Shown: in pieces, positions 41,836 through 50,870 of the stretch
How the letters are laid out: each line of letters opens with the position of its first letter
How positions within the stretch are numbered: the stretch's first letter is position 1
Assembly: GCA_009911035.1 (NCBI GenBank)
Contig: QXWO01000022.1
Span: forward strand, 1-64,000
Length of the DNA stretch: 64,000 nt
Direction of reading: 5' to 3'
From: Lachnospiraceae bacterium
GTDB lineage: Bacteria; Bacillota; Clostridia; Lachnospirales; Lachnospiraceae
Translations under genes and position numbers: made by a program
The notes under the pieces: generated by a model
What the model was told of the DNA's origin: nothing
Databases searched by the model: none
The model's input: only the letters and a program-made list of their open reading frames with translations

Positions 41836-44133
41836 ATGAAAAGAAGGATCATGGCGGCAGTGCTGGCCCTTGTCATGGTGTCTGGGCTTTTCGGGTGCGG
41901 AAAAAAAGATGACAGCACGTCCGCTGTGAAGGCATCTAAGGATTACGTGTATCGTCTGGAGGACATTGATCTTGGGGAAGGCCGGGTGAACCAGATACAG
42001 CTTGCAGGCGGTAATATTTATGGGTATGGGTATAGCTGGTCGGAGGATGGGGAGGATTACAGTCTGAACTTTTACAGGTTAAAGGAAGACGGGACCCTGG
42101 AGGGGTCTTATACCATTTCGATGGGGCAAGACAGTAATGTCACCTCTGTCAACATTGACGACGAGGGCACTATATATTGTATCAGAAATGATTATTATCC
42201 TGTCAGTGAAGAAACAGACCCGGAGACCGGGGAAGTGATTTCTACTTCTGACGAGTATGTGGACGAATATTATCTTGTAAGAATGACCCTTGAAGGGGAA
42301 GAACTGATGAGCGTAAAACTGACGGATATACCTGAAATTAGACAGTTTCAGGAAGAAAATGGTTACTTTTACGTTAACAATATGATTTTAGACAGGGAAA
42401 AGGGAATTTATATATCTGCTTTTGAACGGCTTCTAAAGTTTGACCTGGAAGGAAACTATATCGGGGCCATTCCGGTAGAAAGCGGGGATAACAACCTGGC
42501 CAATGCCAATATTGTGCCCTTAAGTGAGGGAAGATATGTGGCGGTTCTTTACAAAGAGGATAAGATCGCTCTGGCCCTTGCGGATCTGGAGAAGGGAACC
42601 ATAGGCGAGGAATATGCTATTCCCGGCCGGTCTTACGATTTTTCCTTTTATGGCGGCATAGGATATGATTTGTATCTGTCAAACAGTTACGGAGTATACG
42701 GCTACAATCTGGGGGATGAAGACAAGACGCTGCTTATGAGTTATATTGATTCCGATATGGATATTTATAATCTTTACCAGATCGTGGGAATCAGCGAAAA
42801 TGAATTTATTGCTCTTTACGACGGGAATGAGAATTCCATAGGGAAGTTCACCAAAGTGCCTCCGGAGGAGGTAAAAGAAAAGCAGGTAATTACCCTTGCT
42901 ATGGCCTACACAGACTGGCGGGTAAGGACGGCAGTGGTGAAATTTAACAAGGATAACGAAAATTACAGAATTTCCATTCTGGATTATAGCGCCCTTTATG
43001 GTACAGATGAAGATTATCAGGCAGGCCTTACGCGGCTTAACACGGATATTGTTTCCGGGAAGGTTCCTGATATACTGTTGATCGATGATTCCATGCCGGC
43101 AGACAGTTATATCAGCAAAGGACTTTTCGAGGATATCAAGCCATATATTGAAAAGGACAGTGAGCTGGATATCAATAATTTTATGCCCAATATCATAGAA
43201 GCTTTCTCGGTGGACGGGAAACTGTATTCCCTTGTGGATGCTTATTCCATTGAAACCATTGCTGCCAAGGCATCCGAGGCAGGGGAGGACCGGGGATGGA
43301 CAGTGGAAGAAGTCAGAAAGATCTTAGACTCCAAACCGGAAGGCACGAAGTTTCTGCCCGAGGTTACAAGGGACGGTATGCTGGACAATTGTATGACCAT
43401 GGCAGGAAGCCAGTTCCTTGACTGGAAAGCGGGAACCTGTAATTTTGACTCTGACGGGTTCATCCAGATGCTGGAATTTTTAGGAACATTTCCGGAAGAA
43501 CTCGATGAAACGGATATGGGTGACGATTACTGGAACAATTATGATTCCATGTGGCGGGAAGGACGTGTGATCGCTTCCTCCATGAATCTGGGCGGCTTCC
43601 AGGATTATAACCGGACGGAAAAGGGAATATTCGGTGAGAAGATCACGCTGGCAGGATTTCCTTCGTCAAACGAAGACGGCTCTGTCATCAGGCCCAATAT
43701 CCAGCTTGCCATGTCCGCAAAATCAAAAAATAAAGAAGGAGCGTGGGCATTTTTGCGCACATTCCTGACAGAGGAATATCAGAAAAATGAAGTGAATTAC
43801 TGCTTCCCCTTAAGCATTAAGCGGCTGGAGGAAATGGCGGCAGAAGCCATGAAAAAGCCTTATTATATGGACGAAAACAATAATAAGGTCGAGTATGACG
43901 ACATTTATTATGTAAATGGCGTTGAGATAACCATTCCGCCCATGACCCAGCAGGAGGCAGATGAGTTAAAAGAGAAGCTCTATGGATTTACTCAGATTTA
44001 TAAAAGGGATGAAACCCTGCTGAACATCATTAAGGAGGAGGCAGCGCCTTACTTTGCAGGAAAGAAGACGGCAAAGGATGTAGCCGGCATTATTCAGAGC
44101 AGGGTGCAGATTTATGTTAATGAAAACCGGTAA
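41836..44133 (+). CDS. Second propeller/solute-binding lipoprotein (paralogue of 34364 gene)
   Basis: A 765-residue lipoprotein with signal peptide and lipobox LFGC (C21). It has the same plan as the 34364 product: a beta-repeat N-terminal half (about 35-330), then a solute-binding half with 'YQAGLTRLNTDIVSGKVPDI', 'SVDGKLYSLVDAYSIETIAA' (both in part) and the ending 'SRVQIYVNENR'. TAGGAGAG precedes ATG 41836, eight bases after the previous stop. It is the last gene of the cluster, 17 bases from the convergent tmcAL stop, with no terminator seen between. Confidence 0.75.
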   Translation: MKRRIMAAVLALVMVSGLFGCGKKDDSTSAVKASKDYVYRLEDIDLGEGRVNQIQLAGGNIYGYGYSWSEDGEDYSLNFYRLKEDGTLEGSYTISMGQDSNVTSVNIDDEGTIYCIRNDYYPVSEETDPETGEVISTSDEYVDEYYLVRMTLEGEELMSVKLTDIPEIRQFQEENGYFYVNNMILDREKGIYISAFERLLKFDLEGNYIGAIPVESGDNNLANANIVPLSEGRYVAVLYKEDKIALALADLEKGTIGEEYAIPGRSYDFSFYGGIGYDLYLSNSYGVYGYNLGDEDKTLLMSYIDSDMDIYNLYQIVGISENEFIALYDGNENSIGKFTKVPPEEVKEKQVITLAMAYTDWRVRTAVVKFNKDNENYRISILDYSALYGTDEDYQAGLTRLNTDIVSGKVPDILLIDDSMPADSYISKGLFEDIKPYIEKDSELDINNFMPNIIEAFSVDGKLYSLVDAYSIETIAAKASEAGEDRGWTVEEVRKILDSKPEGTKFLPEVTRDGMLDNCMTMAGSQFLDWKAGTCNFDSDGFIQMLEFLGTFPEELDETDMGDDYWNNYDSMWREGRVIASSMNLGGFQDYNRTEKGIFGEKITLAGFPSSNEDGSVIRPNIQLAMSAKSKNKEGAWAFLRTFLTEEYQKNEVNYCFPLSIKRLEEMAAEAMKKPYYMDENNNKVEYDDIYYVNGVEITIPPMTQQEADELKEKLYGFTQIYKRDETLLNIIKEEAAPYFAGKKTAKDVAGIIQSRVQIYVNENR

Positions 44134-44150
44134 CATCTAGATAGTATCTT

Positions 44151-45392
44151 TCAAACACGCTCTAAGGGGCGGGAAAACTCATTGAGAGGAGGTTCCCCTT
44201 CCGGGCGCGGCAGGATGGATTCGTAAACGCATCCGCACCGAATATCCTGCATCAGCATGTCATAATCATCCCCGGCAAGGAGCCTGCGGGCATGGGCCGG
44301 TCTGGTGATCAAAGGAATGGCGCTGTTTTGCCGGATGGCTTTCAGAAGGACGGAGGCTTCTTTTCGGAAGCCCAGAAGACGAGCATAAGGGACAGGAAGT
44401 TTCCGCCTGGTAAAGTCAGGCAGGAAGGCTTCCTGTTTTTTTATATCCAGCAGAATATGCATCAGTACGCGGCTGATACGGGTGTAAGTGAGCTCTTTTG
44501 ACTTTAAAAGCCGGACAAATCCGGTAAAGGTGGTAAAGCGGGGAAGGTTTTTACATATCTTGTCCGAGAGATCCTGGGTGCAGTCCAGATATCCGGCAAA
44601 TCCCTGCTCTTTTTCCAGGAGAAGCTTATAATACAAAAGCTGGGAAAAAGAATCCTCTGTGACAGGCCGGGTAAGGAGCCGCATTTCCCTAAGGATATCG
44701 TACACGTGTTCCGGCACATGGTTTCTGACTGCACCGGGCTCATGGGCCAGGGCCCGTCTTATTGCGGAGGCGGAAGACAGGCAGGAAGGGGTTTCCCCAA
44801 GGGAAGTGTCATGGTATCCCCGGTCCCTGCGGGAAAGGGTAAAAGGATGGATCGTACTGTTTAAAGCGTACAATGCCTTGCAGTATTCCAGCCCCAGAAT
44901 ATTGTTGGGAGAGGAAAAAAGCGGGGAAAACCTGCTGTCTTCGTCAGAAGAAAGGGCCTGGAGCCGCGCCGCAGGGTAGGAACAACCTTTTTTAAGCAGT
45001 TCTCTGGTGCGGCAGGAAATCTCCTCATGGTTATGGACCAGCATGGAGGCACATTCCTCAAAAAGAGAAATTTCCCCGGCTTCACTGCCGAAGGAAAGCA
45101 CATCCACTACATGGAGGGCATCCAATAGAGCCACTGCCCCGCCGGCAAAAAACTCTGCGCTGGAGAGGGCGTACAGGGCGGGCAGTTCAATGACCGCGTC
45201 TACACCGCAGGAGAGGGCCATTTTGGTCCGGTTGAATTTGTTGGTAAGGGCAGGGGCCCCCCGCTGTACAAAATCCCCACTCATAACTGCCAGAATAAAA
45301 TCCGCTCCGGTTTCCCGGCGGGTTTTTTCAATATGGTACAGGTGTCCTTTGTGGAAGGGATTATATTCAGCAATCACGGCAGCAGTTTTCAT
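44151..45392 (-). CDS. tmcAL: tRNA(Met) cytidine acetate ligase
   Basis: TmcAL (YlbM) activates acetate with ATP and acetylates C34 of elongator tRNA-Met. The 413-residue protein has the nucleotidyltransferase motif 'AEYNPFHKGHLYHI' (HxGH-like), 'MSGDFVQRGAPAL' and 'GVDAVIELPALYALSSAEFF' (in part), diagnostic of the family. It is on the minus strand, divergent from pta, and its neighbours make and use acetate, which fits a free-acetate substrate. Confidence 0.93.
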   Translation of the reverse strand: MKTAAVIAEYNPFHKGHLYHIEKTRRETGADFILAVMSGDFVQRGAPALTNKFNRTKMALSCGVDAVIELPALYALSSAEFFAGGAVALLDALHVVDVLSFGSEAGEISLFEECASMLVHNHEEISCRTRELLKKGCSYPAARLQALSSDEDSRFSPLFSSPNNILGLEYCKALYALNSTIHPFTLSRRDRGYHDTSLGETPSCLSSASAIRRALAHEPGAVRNHVPEHVYDILREMRLLTRPVTEDSFSQLLYYKLLLEKEQGFAGYLDCTQDLSDKICKNLPRFTTFTGFVRLLKSKELTYTRISRVLMHILLDIKKQEAFLPDFTRRKLPVPYARLLGFRKEASVLLKAIRQNSAIPLITRPAHARRLLAGDDYDMLMQDIRCGCVYESILPRPEGEPPLNEFSRPLERV

Positions 45393-45476
45393 TTCACTTT
45401 TCCTTTCGTCGGTCAGCCTTTAATGTATCATAAAACGGACAAAGAAGCAAATTTCCGTAAATTTGGCCTGTCGTAC

Positions 45477-45505
45477 TTGCCGTGGAAAGCGGTTTGAGAT
45501 ATAAT
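45477..45505 (+). promoter_or_regulatory. Promoter of pta
   Basis: TTGCCG (45477-45482), 17-base spacer, TATAAT (45500-45505). It lies about 60 bases before pta in the divergent region with tmcAL. Confidence 0.65.
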
Positions 45506-45566
45506 TTTTATAGATTTGTTCGGAAAAATCTTATAAGAAATATGAGGTATGAAAGGAGAACAGGAT

Positions 45567-46568
45567 ATGTCATATATTGACGTGATCAAAGAAAAGGCGA
45601 GACAGGACAAAAAGACCATCGTTCTGCCGGAGACGACAGACAAAAGGACACTTATCGCAGCCTCCAATATTGTTGCGGAAGGAATTGCGGATATTATCAT
45701 GATCGGCAATGAAGACAAGATCATGGATGGTGCCACATGGCTGGAAATTGAATTGGACGGGGTAAAGATCATCAATCCCGAAACCTGTGACAAACTGGAT
45801 CATTATGTGGATATATTATATGAAACTAGAAAAAATAAAGGGATGACCCCGGAAAAGGCAAGGGAGGTGCTTTTAAACGATTACCTTACCTTTGGCGTCA
45901 TTATGGTCAAGGCAAACGATGCAGACGGTATGGTGGCCGGCGCCTGTCACGCTACAGCGGATACCCTGCGTCCTGCGCTCCAGATCTTGAAGACAGCACC
46001 GGGAGTCAAGCTGGTGTCAGGATTTTTCTTAATGTGCGTGCCGGACTGTGACTTTGGTGAAAAGGGGACATTCCTTTTTGCCGACTGCGGGCTGAATCAG
46101 GACCCTACAGCGGAGGAGCTTGCAGCAATAGCGGATACTTCCGCCAAAAGCTTTAAGAGTCTGGTGGGAACGAAACCCATTATTGCCATGCTTTCCCACT
46201 CCACGAAGGGAAGTGCAAAGCATGAGTTGGTGGACAAGGTGGTGGAAGCTACCCGGATCGCCCATGAGCAGTATCCACATCTTACACTGGACGGAGAGTT
46301 GCAGCCGGATGCGGCCCTGGTTCCCCAGGTGGCCAAATCCAAGGCACCGGGCAGTGATGTGGCAGGTAAGGCAAATGTCCTGATCTTCCCCAATCTGGAC
46401 TGCGGCAATATCGGATATAAACTGGTTCAGAGGCTGGGAAAGGCGGAGGCTTATGGTCCCATGCTCCAGGGAATCTCCAAGCCGGTAAACGACCTCTCAA
46501 GAGGCTGTTCCTGGCAGGATATTGTGGGTGTTGTGGCCCTTACTGCGGTGCAGGCCCAGCTTGCGTAG
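45567..46568 (+). CDS. pta: Phosphate acetyltransferase
   Basis: Converts acetyl-CoA to acetyl phosphate for ATP formation with AckA. The 333-residue short-type Pta has 'KTIVLPETTDKRTLIAASNI' (in part), 'VAGACHATADTLRPALQIL', 'PIIAMLSHSTKGSAKHELV' and 'ANVLIFPNLDCGNIGYKL'. ATG 45567 has GGAG eight bases upstream; the ATG at 45549 has its Shine-Dalgarno too close. ackA lies 130 bases downstream. Confidence 0.96.
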   Translation: MSYIDVIKEKARQDKKTIVLPETTDKRTLIAASNIVAEGIADIIMIGNEDKIMDGATWLEIELDGVKIINPETCDKLDHYVDILYETRKNKGMTPEKAREVLLNDYLTFGVIMVKANDADGMVAGACHATADTLRPALQILKTAPGVKLVSGFFLMCVPDCDFGEKGTFLFADCGLNQDPTAEELAAIADTSAKSFKSLVGTKPIIAMLSHSTKGSAKHELVDKVVEATRIAHEQYPHLTLDGELQPDAALVPQVAKSKAPGSDVAGKANVLIFPNLDCGNIGYKLVQRLGKAEAYGPMLQGISKPVNDLSRGCSWQDIVGVVALTAVQAQLA

Positions 46569-46699
46569 TACAAAGAGGCATTTCGATGCAATAAGCCGGA
46601 CCATAAAGCCGGGCGGCGGCTGTATGGCAGGCTGCCCGCGGACCGGTATAGCAGATTTAAAAGTATAAAAGGCTGCCTTTGGCAGAGAAAGGTATAGAA

Positions 46700-47902
46700 A
46701 TGAAAGATATAAATGTTTTGGTTATCAACTGCGGGAGCTCTTCCCTTAAATTCCAGCTTATAAACTCCCAATCCGAAGATGTGATTGCGAAAGGACTTTG
46801 TGAGAGGATCGGCATTGAGGGAAGCCAGATTACCTATACACCTGCAGGAGGGGAAAAGTATGAAACCGTAACCCCCATGCCGGACCATACAAGGGCCATA
46901 GAGCTTGTGTTAAAGGAGCTGACGGACCCTGAAAGAGGCGTGGTAAAGAGCCTTGATGAAATCGGCGCAGTAGGGCACAGGCTTGTCCATGGGGGAGAGA
47001 AATTTGCATCCTCCACGCTGATCAATGATGAGGTGATAAAGGCCATAGAGGAGTGTAATGACTTAGCACCCTTACATAACCCGGCCAATCTGATTGGGAT
47101 CAGGGCATGCAGGGAGCTTATGCCCGATACGCCCATGGCAGGGGTATTTGACACGGCATTCCACCAGACTATGCCGCAGGAGGCATACCTTTACGGCGTT
47201 CCTTACCGTTTTTATGAGGAGCATAAGGTAAGAAGATACGGCTTTCACGGGACAAGCCATTCTTTCGTATCCCGGCGTGCGGCTGAAATCCTGGGAAGGG
47301 AGTATGAAGATCTAAAATTTATTGTCTGCCATTTAGGAAACGGTGCAAGCATATCAGCCGTTAAGAACGGAAAATGTGTGGATACCTCCATGGGGCTGAC
47401 ACCTTTGGAAGGGCTTATCATGGGAACCCGTTCCGGGGATATTGATCCGGCTATTATTGAATATTTATGCAACAAGGAAGACAAATCTGTCCATGAAATA
47501 CTAAATGTCCTTAACAAGGAATCCGGGGTGCTGGGGCTGTCCGGCGGATTTTCTTCTGATTTCAGGGATCTGGAAAAGGCATACCGGGAAGGAGACCAGG
47601 CGGCTGTCCGGGCGATGAAAACGTTTATTTACCGGGTGGTGAAATATATTGGCGCCTATACTGCTGCCATGAACGGTGTTGACGTCATCTGTTTTACCGC
47701 AGGAATTGGGGAGAACAATGCGTTTATCAGAACTTCGGTATGCGAATACCTTGCCTATCTTGGGATTTCCATTGACGGAGAGGCAAATGCAAAGAGAGGA
47801 GAGGAAGTGGTCATATCCACCCCGGAGAGCAGCGTAAAGGTTTTAGTGGTTCCCACCAACGAGGAACTTGCCATTGCAAGGGAGACAGTTGCGCTTTTGT
47901 AA
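46700..47902 (+). CDS. ackA: Acetate kinase
   Basis: Makes ATP and acetate from acetyl phosphate and ADP. The 400-residue product has 'VINCGSSSLKFQ' near the N-terminus, 'GHRLVHGGEKF', 'FDTAFHQTMP', 'YGFHGTSHSFV' and 'CHLGNGASI', the standard acetate kinase signatures. ATG 46700 follows AAAGG; a TTG at 46679 is a weaker option. It forms the fermentation acetate pathway with pta. The gap before it contains a poor match to the TTACAATAAG repeat near 46586. Confidence 0.97.
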   Translation: MKDINVLVINCGSSSLKFQLINSQSEDVIAKGLCERIGIEGSQITYTPAGGEKYETVTPMPDHTRAIELVLKELTDPERGVVKSLDEIGAVGHRLVHGGEKFASSTLINDEVIKAIEECNDLAPLHNPANLIGIRACRELMPDTPMAGVFDTAFHQTMPQEAYLYGVPYRFYEEHKVRRYGFHGTSHSFVSRRAAEILGREYEDLKFIVCHLGNGASISAVKNGKCVDTSMGLTPLEGLIMGTRSGDIDPAIIEYLCNKEDKSVHEILNVLNKESGVLGLSGGFSSDFRDLEKAYREGDQAAVRAMKTFIYRVVKYIGAYTAAMNGVDVICFTAGIGENNAFIRTSVCEYLAYLGISIDGEANAKRGEEVVISTPESSVKVLVVPTNEELAIARETVALL

Positions 47903-47933
47903 TGGACTATGAGAAATCTTTGCATGGTTGGTA

Positions 47934-47962
47934 TTGACAAAAGCCTGTACCGACGTTATAAT
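47934..47962 (+). promoter_or_regulatory. Promoter of yceD-rpmF
   Basis: Full consensus TTGACA (47934-47939), 17-base spacer, TATAAT (47957-47962), 30 bases before the yceD start. It is the strongest promoter by eye in the window, as expected for a ribosomal protein gene. Confidence 0.85.
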
Positions 47963-47993
47963 TATTAAATGTGTGATTCATAGGGAGCTTATT

Positions 47994-48518
47994 ATGTTAA
48001 TTAATCTGACGGATGTATTTACATCTGAGGGAACAGACAGAAGTGAAAGCCTGCCTTACGGGCCAGAGACTTTCTCCCATATGGGGAATGAATATAAGAT
48101 TTGCAGGAAATCCCCGGTGGATATGACTTTTTCCAACATTGGAAAGGGAAAGGTCCTTGTTAAGGGATGGATGGAACTGGTTCTTGAAATTCCCTGTGAC
48201 AGGTGTCTACAGATGGTTGCAACCCCGCTGGATATCCGGTTTGAGCAGGAATTATATTCCCCGGATGGTGCCCAGTGGATGGAAGATCATGATCAGCAGG
48301 ATTTTATGGCTGGATATGAACTGGACGTAGAAGCTTTCCTGAATAGTGAAATCTTAATTAACATGCCTGTGAAAGTGTTGTGCAGGCCGGACTGTAAAGG
48401 CATATGCAGACAGTGCGGGCACAATCTGAACGAGGGTGAATGTGGGTGTGATACTTTTGTACCCGATCCCAGAATGGCAGCTATTAAAGATATCTTTAAC
48501 GCGGATAAGGAGGTGTAA
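47994..48518 (+). CDS. yceD: YceD family protein (DUF177)
   Basis: A 174-residue DUF177 protein with the conserved cysteine cluster 'CRPDCKGICRQCGHNLN' and the terminal 'ECGCD'. YceD is nearly always encoded just before rpmF. In some bacteria it is linked to 23S rRNA/ribosome processing, but the mechanism is not settled. ATG 47994 has TAGGGAGC upstream; the frame extends 22 codons upstream over the promoter and cannot be real. rpmF starts two bases after the stop. Confidence 0.9.
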   Translation: MLINLTDVFTSEGTDRSESLPYGPETFSHMGNEYKICRKSPVDMTFSNIGKGKVLVKGWMELVLEIPCDRCLQMVATPLDIRFEQELYSPDGAQWMEDHDQQDFMAGYELDVEAFLNSEILINMPVKVLCRPDCKGICRQCGHNLNEGECGCDTFVPDPRMAAIKDIFNADKEV

Positions 48519-48520
48519 CG

Positions 48521-48700
48521 ATGTCTATTTGTCCTAAGAATAAATCTTCAAAAGCAAGAAGAGATAAAAGAAGAGCAAACTGGAAGATGAGCGCTCCCAC
48601 ACTGGTTAAGTGCAGCAAATGCGGCGCGCTGATGGTTCCCCACAGAGTATGCAAGGCCTGCGGTTCTTACAATAAGAAAGAAATCGTAAGCGTTGACTAA
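48521..48700 (+). CDS. rpmF: 50S ribosomal protein L32
   Basis: A 59-residue protein beginning 'MSICPKNKSSKARRDKRRAN' with the zinc-ribbon form of L32: 'CSKCGALMVPHRVCKACG' (C31, C34, C44, C47). AAGGAGGTG precedes the ATG and the gene is tightly coupled to yceD. A terminator follows. The zinc-binding C+ form is present; no second L32 copy is in the window. Confidence 0.97.
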   Translation: MSICPKNKSSKARRDKRRANWKMSAPTLVKCSKCGALMVPHRVCKACGSYNKKEIVSVD

Positions 48701-48716
48701 TGTAGATCCAGGCGAT

Positions 48717-48749
48717 AAAGCAATCCATTTATATGGGTTGCTTTTTTTT
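48717..48749 (+). terminator. Terminator after rpmF
   Basis: AAAGCAATCCAT pairs with ATGGGTTGCTTT around a TTAT loop, with one G-U, and a run of T follows. Confidence 0.85.
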
Positions 48750-48759
48750 ATATTTATGC

Positions 48760-48788
48760 TTGATTTTTGTTATATGGTTTAGTATAGT
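48760..48788 (+). promoter_or_regulatory. Promoter of plsX-acpP
   Basis: TTGATT (48760-48765), 17-base spacer, TATAGT (48783-48788), 30 bases before plsX. No FapR-type operator was recognised. Confidence 0.6.
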
Positions 48789-48817
48789 AAAGAAGTACTT
48801 AAACGGAGGTATAAGGA

Positions 48818-49831
48818 ATGGCACAATTTGTGAATGTAGCTGTTGACGCTATGGGAGGGGATAACGCACCTGCCGAAATCGTTAAAGGCGCCATTGATGC
48901 GGTAAATGAAAGCAGCCATGTGAAAGTATTTTTGGCAGGCCGGGAAGAATCAATAAACCGTGAACTTTCCAAATACACATATAACAGGGAGCAGGTAGAG
49001 ATCGTAAACGCCTCCGAAGTCATTGAGACGGCGGAACCGCCGGTCATGGCAATACGGAAGAAAAAGGATTCCTCTATTGTGAGAGCTTTAAATCTGGTGA
49101 AAGAGGGCGTGTGTGATGCCTTTGTTTCCGCAGGAAGCACAGGTGCTACTCTGGTTGGCGGACAGGTAATCGTGGGAAGGATCAAAGGAGTGGAAAGACC
49201 GCCGCTGGCACCCTTGATTCCTACAGAAAAAGGATGCGCTCTTTTGGTAGACTGTGGTGCCAATGTAGATGCAAGGCCCTCCCATCTGGTACAGTTTGCC
49301 CAGATGGGTTCCATATATATGGAAAGCGTCATGGGAGTGAAGAATCCCAAAGTCGGGATCGTAAACATTGGTGCGGAGGAAGAAAAGGGCAATGCACTGG
49401 TGAAGGAGACTTTCCCGCTTCTCAAGGATTGTCCTGACATTCATTTTATCGGAAGCGTTGAAGCAAGGGATATTCCGGCAGGGGCCGCGGATGTGATTGT
49501 TTGTGAAGCTTTTGTGGGAAATGTTATATTGAAGATGTATGAAGGCGTGGGCGCATCCCTGATAAAGAAGGTAAAGGAAGGCATGATGACATCACTGCGC
49601 AGTAAAATCGGCGCTCTGCTTGTAAAGCCGGCTCTCAAAAATACATTGAAGGACTTTGATTTAGAGCAGTACGGCGGCGCTCCGATGCTTGGATTAAAGG
49701 GACTTGTGGTCAAAACCCACGGCAGTTCTAAATCCGTTGAGATCAAAAATTCTATTCTGCAATGTATTACGTTTACAGAACAGAATATAAATCAAAAAAT
49801 AAAACAAAAAATAACGATGGAAAAAAATTAG
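48818..49831 (+). CDS. plsX: Phosphate acyltransferase
   Basis: Makes acyl-phosphate from acyl-ACP for PlsY in phospholipid synthesis; a peripheral membrane enzyme. The 337-residue protein has 'VAVDAMGGDNAPAEIVKGA', 'FVSAGSTGATLVGG', 'LVDCGANVDARPSHLVQFA' and 'GGAPMLGLKGLVVKTHGSS'. ACGGAGG precedes the ATG. acpP follows after 15 bases; fabD/fabH genes often found here in other Firmicutes are absent. Confidence 0.96.
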   Translation: MAQFVNVAVDAMGGDNAPAEIVKGAIDAVNESSHVKVFLAGREESINRELSKYTYNREQVEIVNASEVIETAEPPVMAIRKKKDSSIVRALNLVKEGVCDAFVSAGSTGATLVGGQVIVGRIKGVERPPLAPLIPTEKGCALLVDCGANVDARPSHLVQFAQMGSIYMESVMGVKNPKVGIVNIGAEEEKGNALVKETFPLLKDCPDIHFIGSVEARDIPAGAADVIVCEAFVGNVILKMYEGVGASLIKKVKEGMMTSLRSKIGALLVKPALKNTLKDFDLEQYGGAPMLGLKGLVVKTHGSSKSVEIKNSILQCITFTEQNINQKIKQKITMEKN

Positions 49832-49846
49832 AAAGGAAACTTAAAA

Positions 49847-50077
49847 ATGGAATTTGAAAAATTAAAACAGGTAATTGCTGACGTACTGAACGTTGATCCC
49901 GACGAAATCACAATGGACACTACCTTCACGGATGATTTAGGAGCCGATTCTCTGGATGTTTTCCAGATTATCATGGGCATAGAGGAAGAATTTGATATTG
50001 AAATCCAGCCGGAAGTTGCGGAGAAGATCACAACTGTAGAGGAAGCGGTAAATCTTATTAAAAATGCTGTTAATTAA
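49847..50077 (+). CDS. acpP: Acyl carrier protein
   Basis: A 76-residue acidic carrier protein. S35 in 'DLGADSLDVFQII' is the attachment site for 4'-phosphopantetheine. It carries growing acyl chains in fatty acid synthesis and supplies acyl groups to PlsX encoded upstream. GAAAGGAAAC precedes the ATG. A strong terminator follows directly after the stop. Confidence 0.97.
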   Translation: MEFEKLKQVIADVLNVDPDEITMDTTFTDDLGADSLDVFQIIMGIEEEFDIEIQPEVAEKITTVEEAVNLIKNAVN

Positions 50078-50099
50078 AAAGCCCGTTATGGGCTTTTTT
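50076..50099 (+). terminator. Terminator after acpP
   Basis: AAAAAGCCC-GTTAT-GGGCTTTTTT, a nine-base stem with T-tail overlapping the stop codon end. Repeat sequence TTACAATAAG begins 14 bases later. Confidence 0.9.
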
Positions 50100-50107
50100 G
50101 TTGAAAC

Positions 50108-50156
50108 TTTTATTACAATAAGACGTCTCGCGGTGTGTGACGGCGTCTGTTTTGCG
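50108..50156. repeat. Intergenic repeat copy (TTACAATAAG family)
   Basis: TTTTATTACAATAAG followed by ACGTCTCGCGGTGTGTGACG and GCGTCTGTTTTGCGG. The leading part matches other copies well; the GC-rich arm is divergent. It lies between the acpP terminator and rnc, about 60 bases before the rnc start. Confidence 0.4.
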
Positions 50157-50170
50157 GCAAAAGGTGATAT

Positions 50171-50863
50171 ATGTATAGGCAGGAAGAGTTAAAAGAACTG
50201 GAAAATAAGATAGGTTATGAGTTTAAAGAAAAGGTTCTGCTTTTGCAGGCCCTGACTCACAGCTCTTTTTCTAATGAACAGAAAATCAATAGATATAAAA
50301 ATTATGAGCGCCTGGAGTTTTTGGGAGATGCGGTCTTAGAACTGCTCTCCAGCCGTTTCTTTTTTGAAACTTATCCGGAAATGTCTGAAGGACAGATGAC
50401 CCGGATGCGTTCCTCTATGGTGTGTGAACCTGCCCTGGCTTTCTGCGCCAGGGATTTGTCTCTGGGGAAGTATATCCTTTTGGGAAAAGGTGAGGAAGCC
50501 ACCGGAGGAAGAGGACGGGATTCCATTATATCAGACGTAATGGAGGCGGTGATCGGCGCAATTTATTTGGACGGAGGCATTGAAGAAGCGGATAAGTTTG
50601 TCAAAAAATATATTCTTTCAGATCTGGAGAATAAGCAGCTTTTTTATGACAGTAAGACCATTCTTCAGGAAAGGGTACAAAAGACGGGCAGAACAATTGT
50701 CTATGAGCTGGTAAGTGAGACCGGGCCTGACCATGACAAGACTTTTACAGTGGAAGCCATCATAGACGGAAGGACAGCAGGGAAAGGTCAGGGGCGGAAT
50801 AAGAAGACCGCCGAACAGCAGGCAGCTTATCAGGTACTGCTTGCGGAAATGCCAAAAGAGTAG
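50171..50863 (+). CDS. rnc: Ribonuclease III
   Basis: Cleaves double-stranded RNA, including the rRNA precursor. The 230-residue protein has the catalytic signature 'YERLEFLGDAVLELL' (about 43-57), a second acidic site 'ISDVMEAVIGAIYLDGG', and a C-terminal double-stranded RNA-binding domain (about 157-226; 'GKGQGRNKKTAEQQAAYQVL'). AAAAGGTGAT precedes the ATG. smc starts eight bases after the stop. Confidence 0.97.
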   Translation: MYRQEELKELENKIGYEFKEKVLLLQALTHSSFSNEQKINRYKNYERLEFLGDAVLELLSSRFFFETYPEMSEGQMTRMRSSMVCEPALAFCARDLSLGKYILLGKGEEATGGRGRDSIISDVMEAVIGAIYLDGGIEEADKFVKKYILSDLENKQLFYDSKTILQERVQKTGRTIVYELVSETGPDHDKTFTVEAIIDGRTAGKGQGRNKKTAEQQAAYQVLLAEMPKE

Positions 50864-50870
50864 GTGGTAT

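Noticed and set aside
5197-44164. Shared 11-mer AACACGCTCTA at 5197-5207 and 44154-44164
   Set aside because: Only two copies with no extended similarity; one lies in the tmcAL coding end. Likely chance.
50091-50119. TACAAT in the TTACAATAAG repeats as a -10 promoter element
   Set aside because: At 50114, 26143, 56804 and 62381 no acceptable -35 lies 16-18 bases upstream, so promoter function is not supported as a general explanation.
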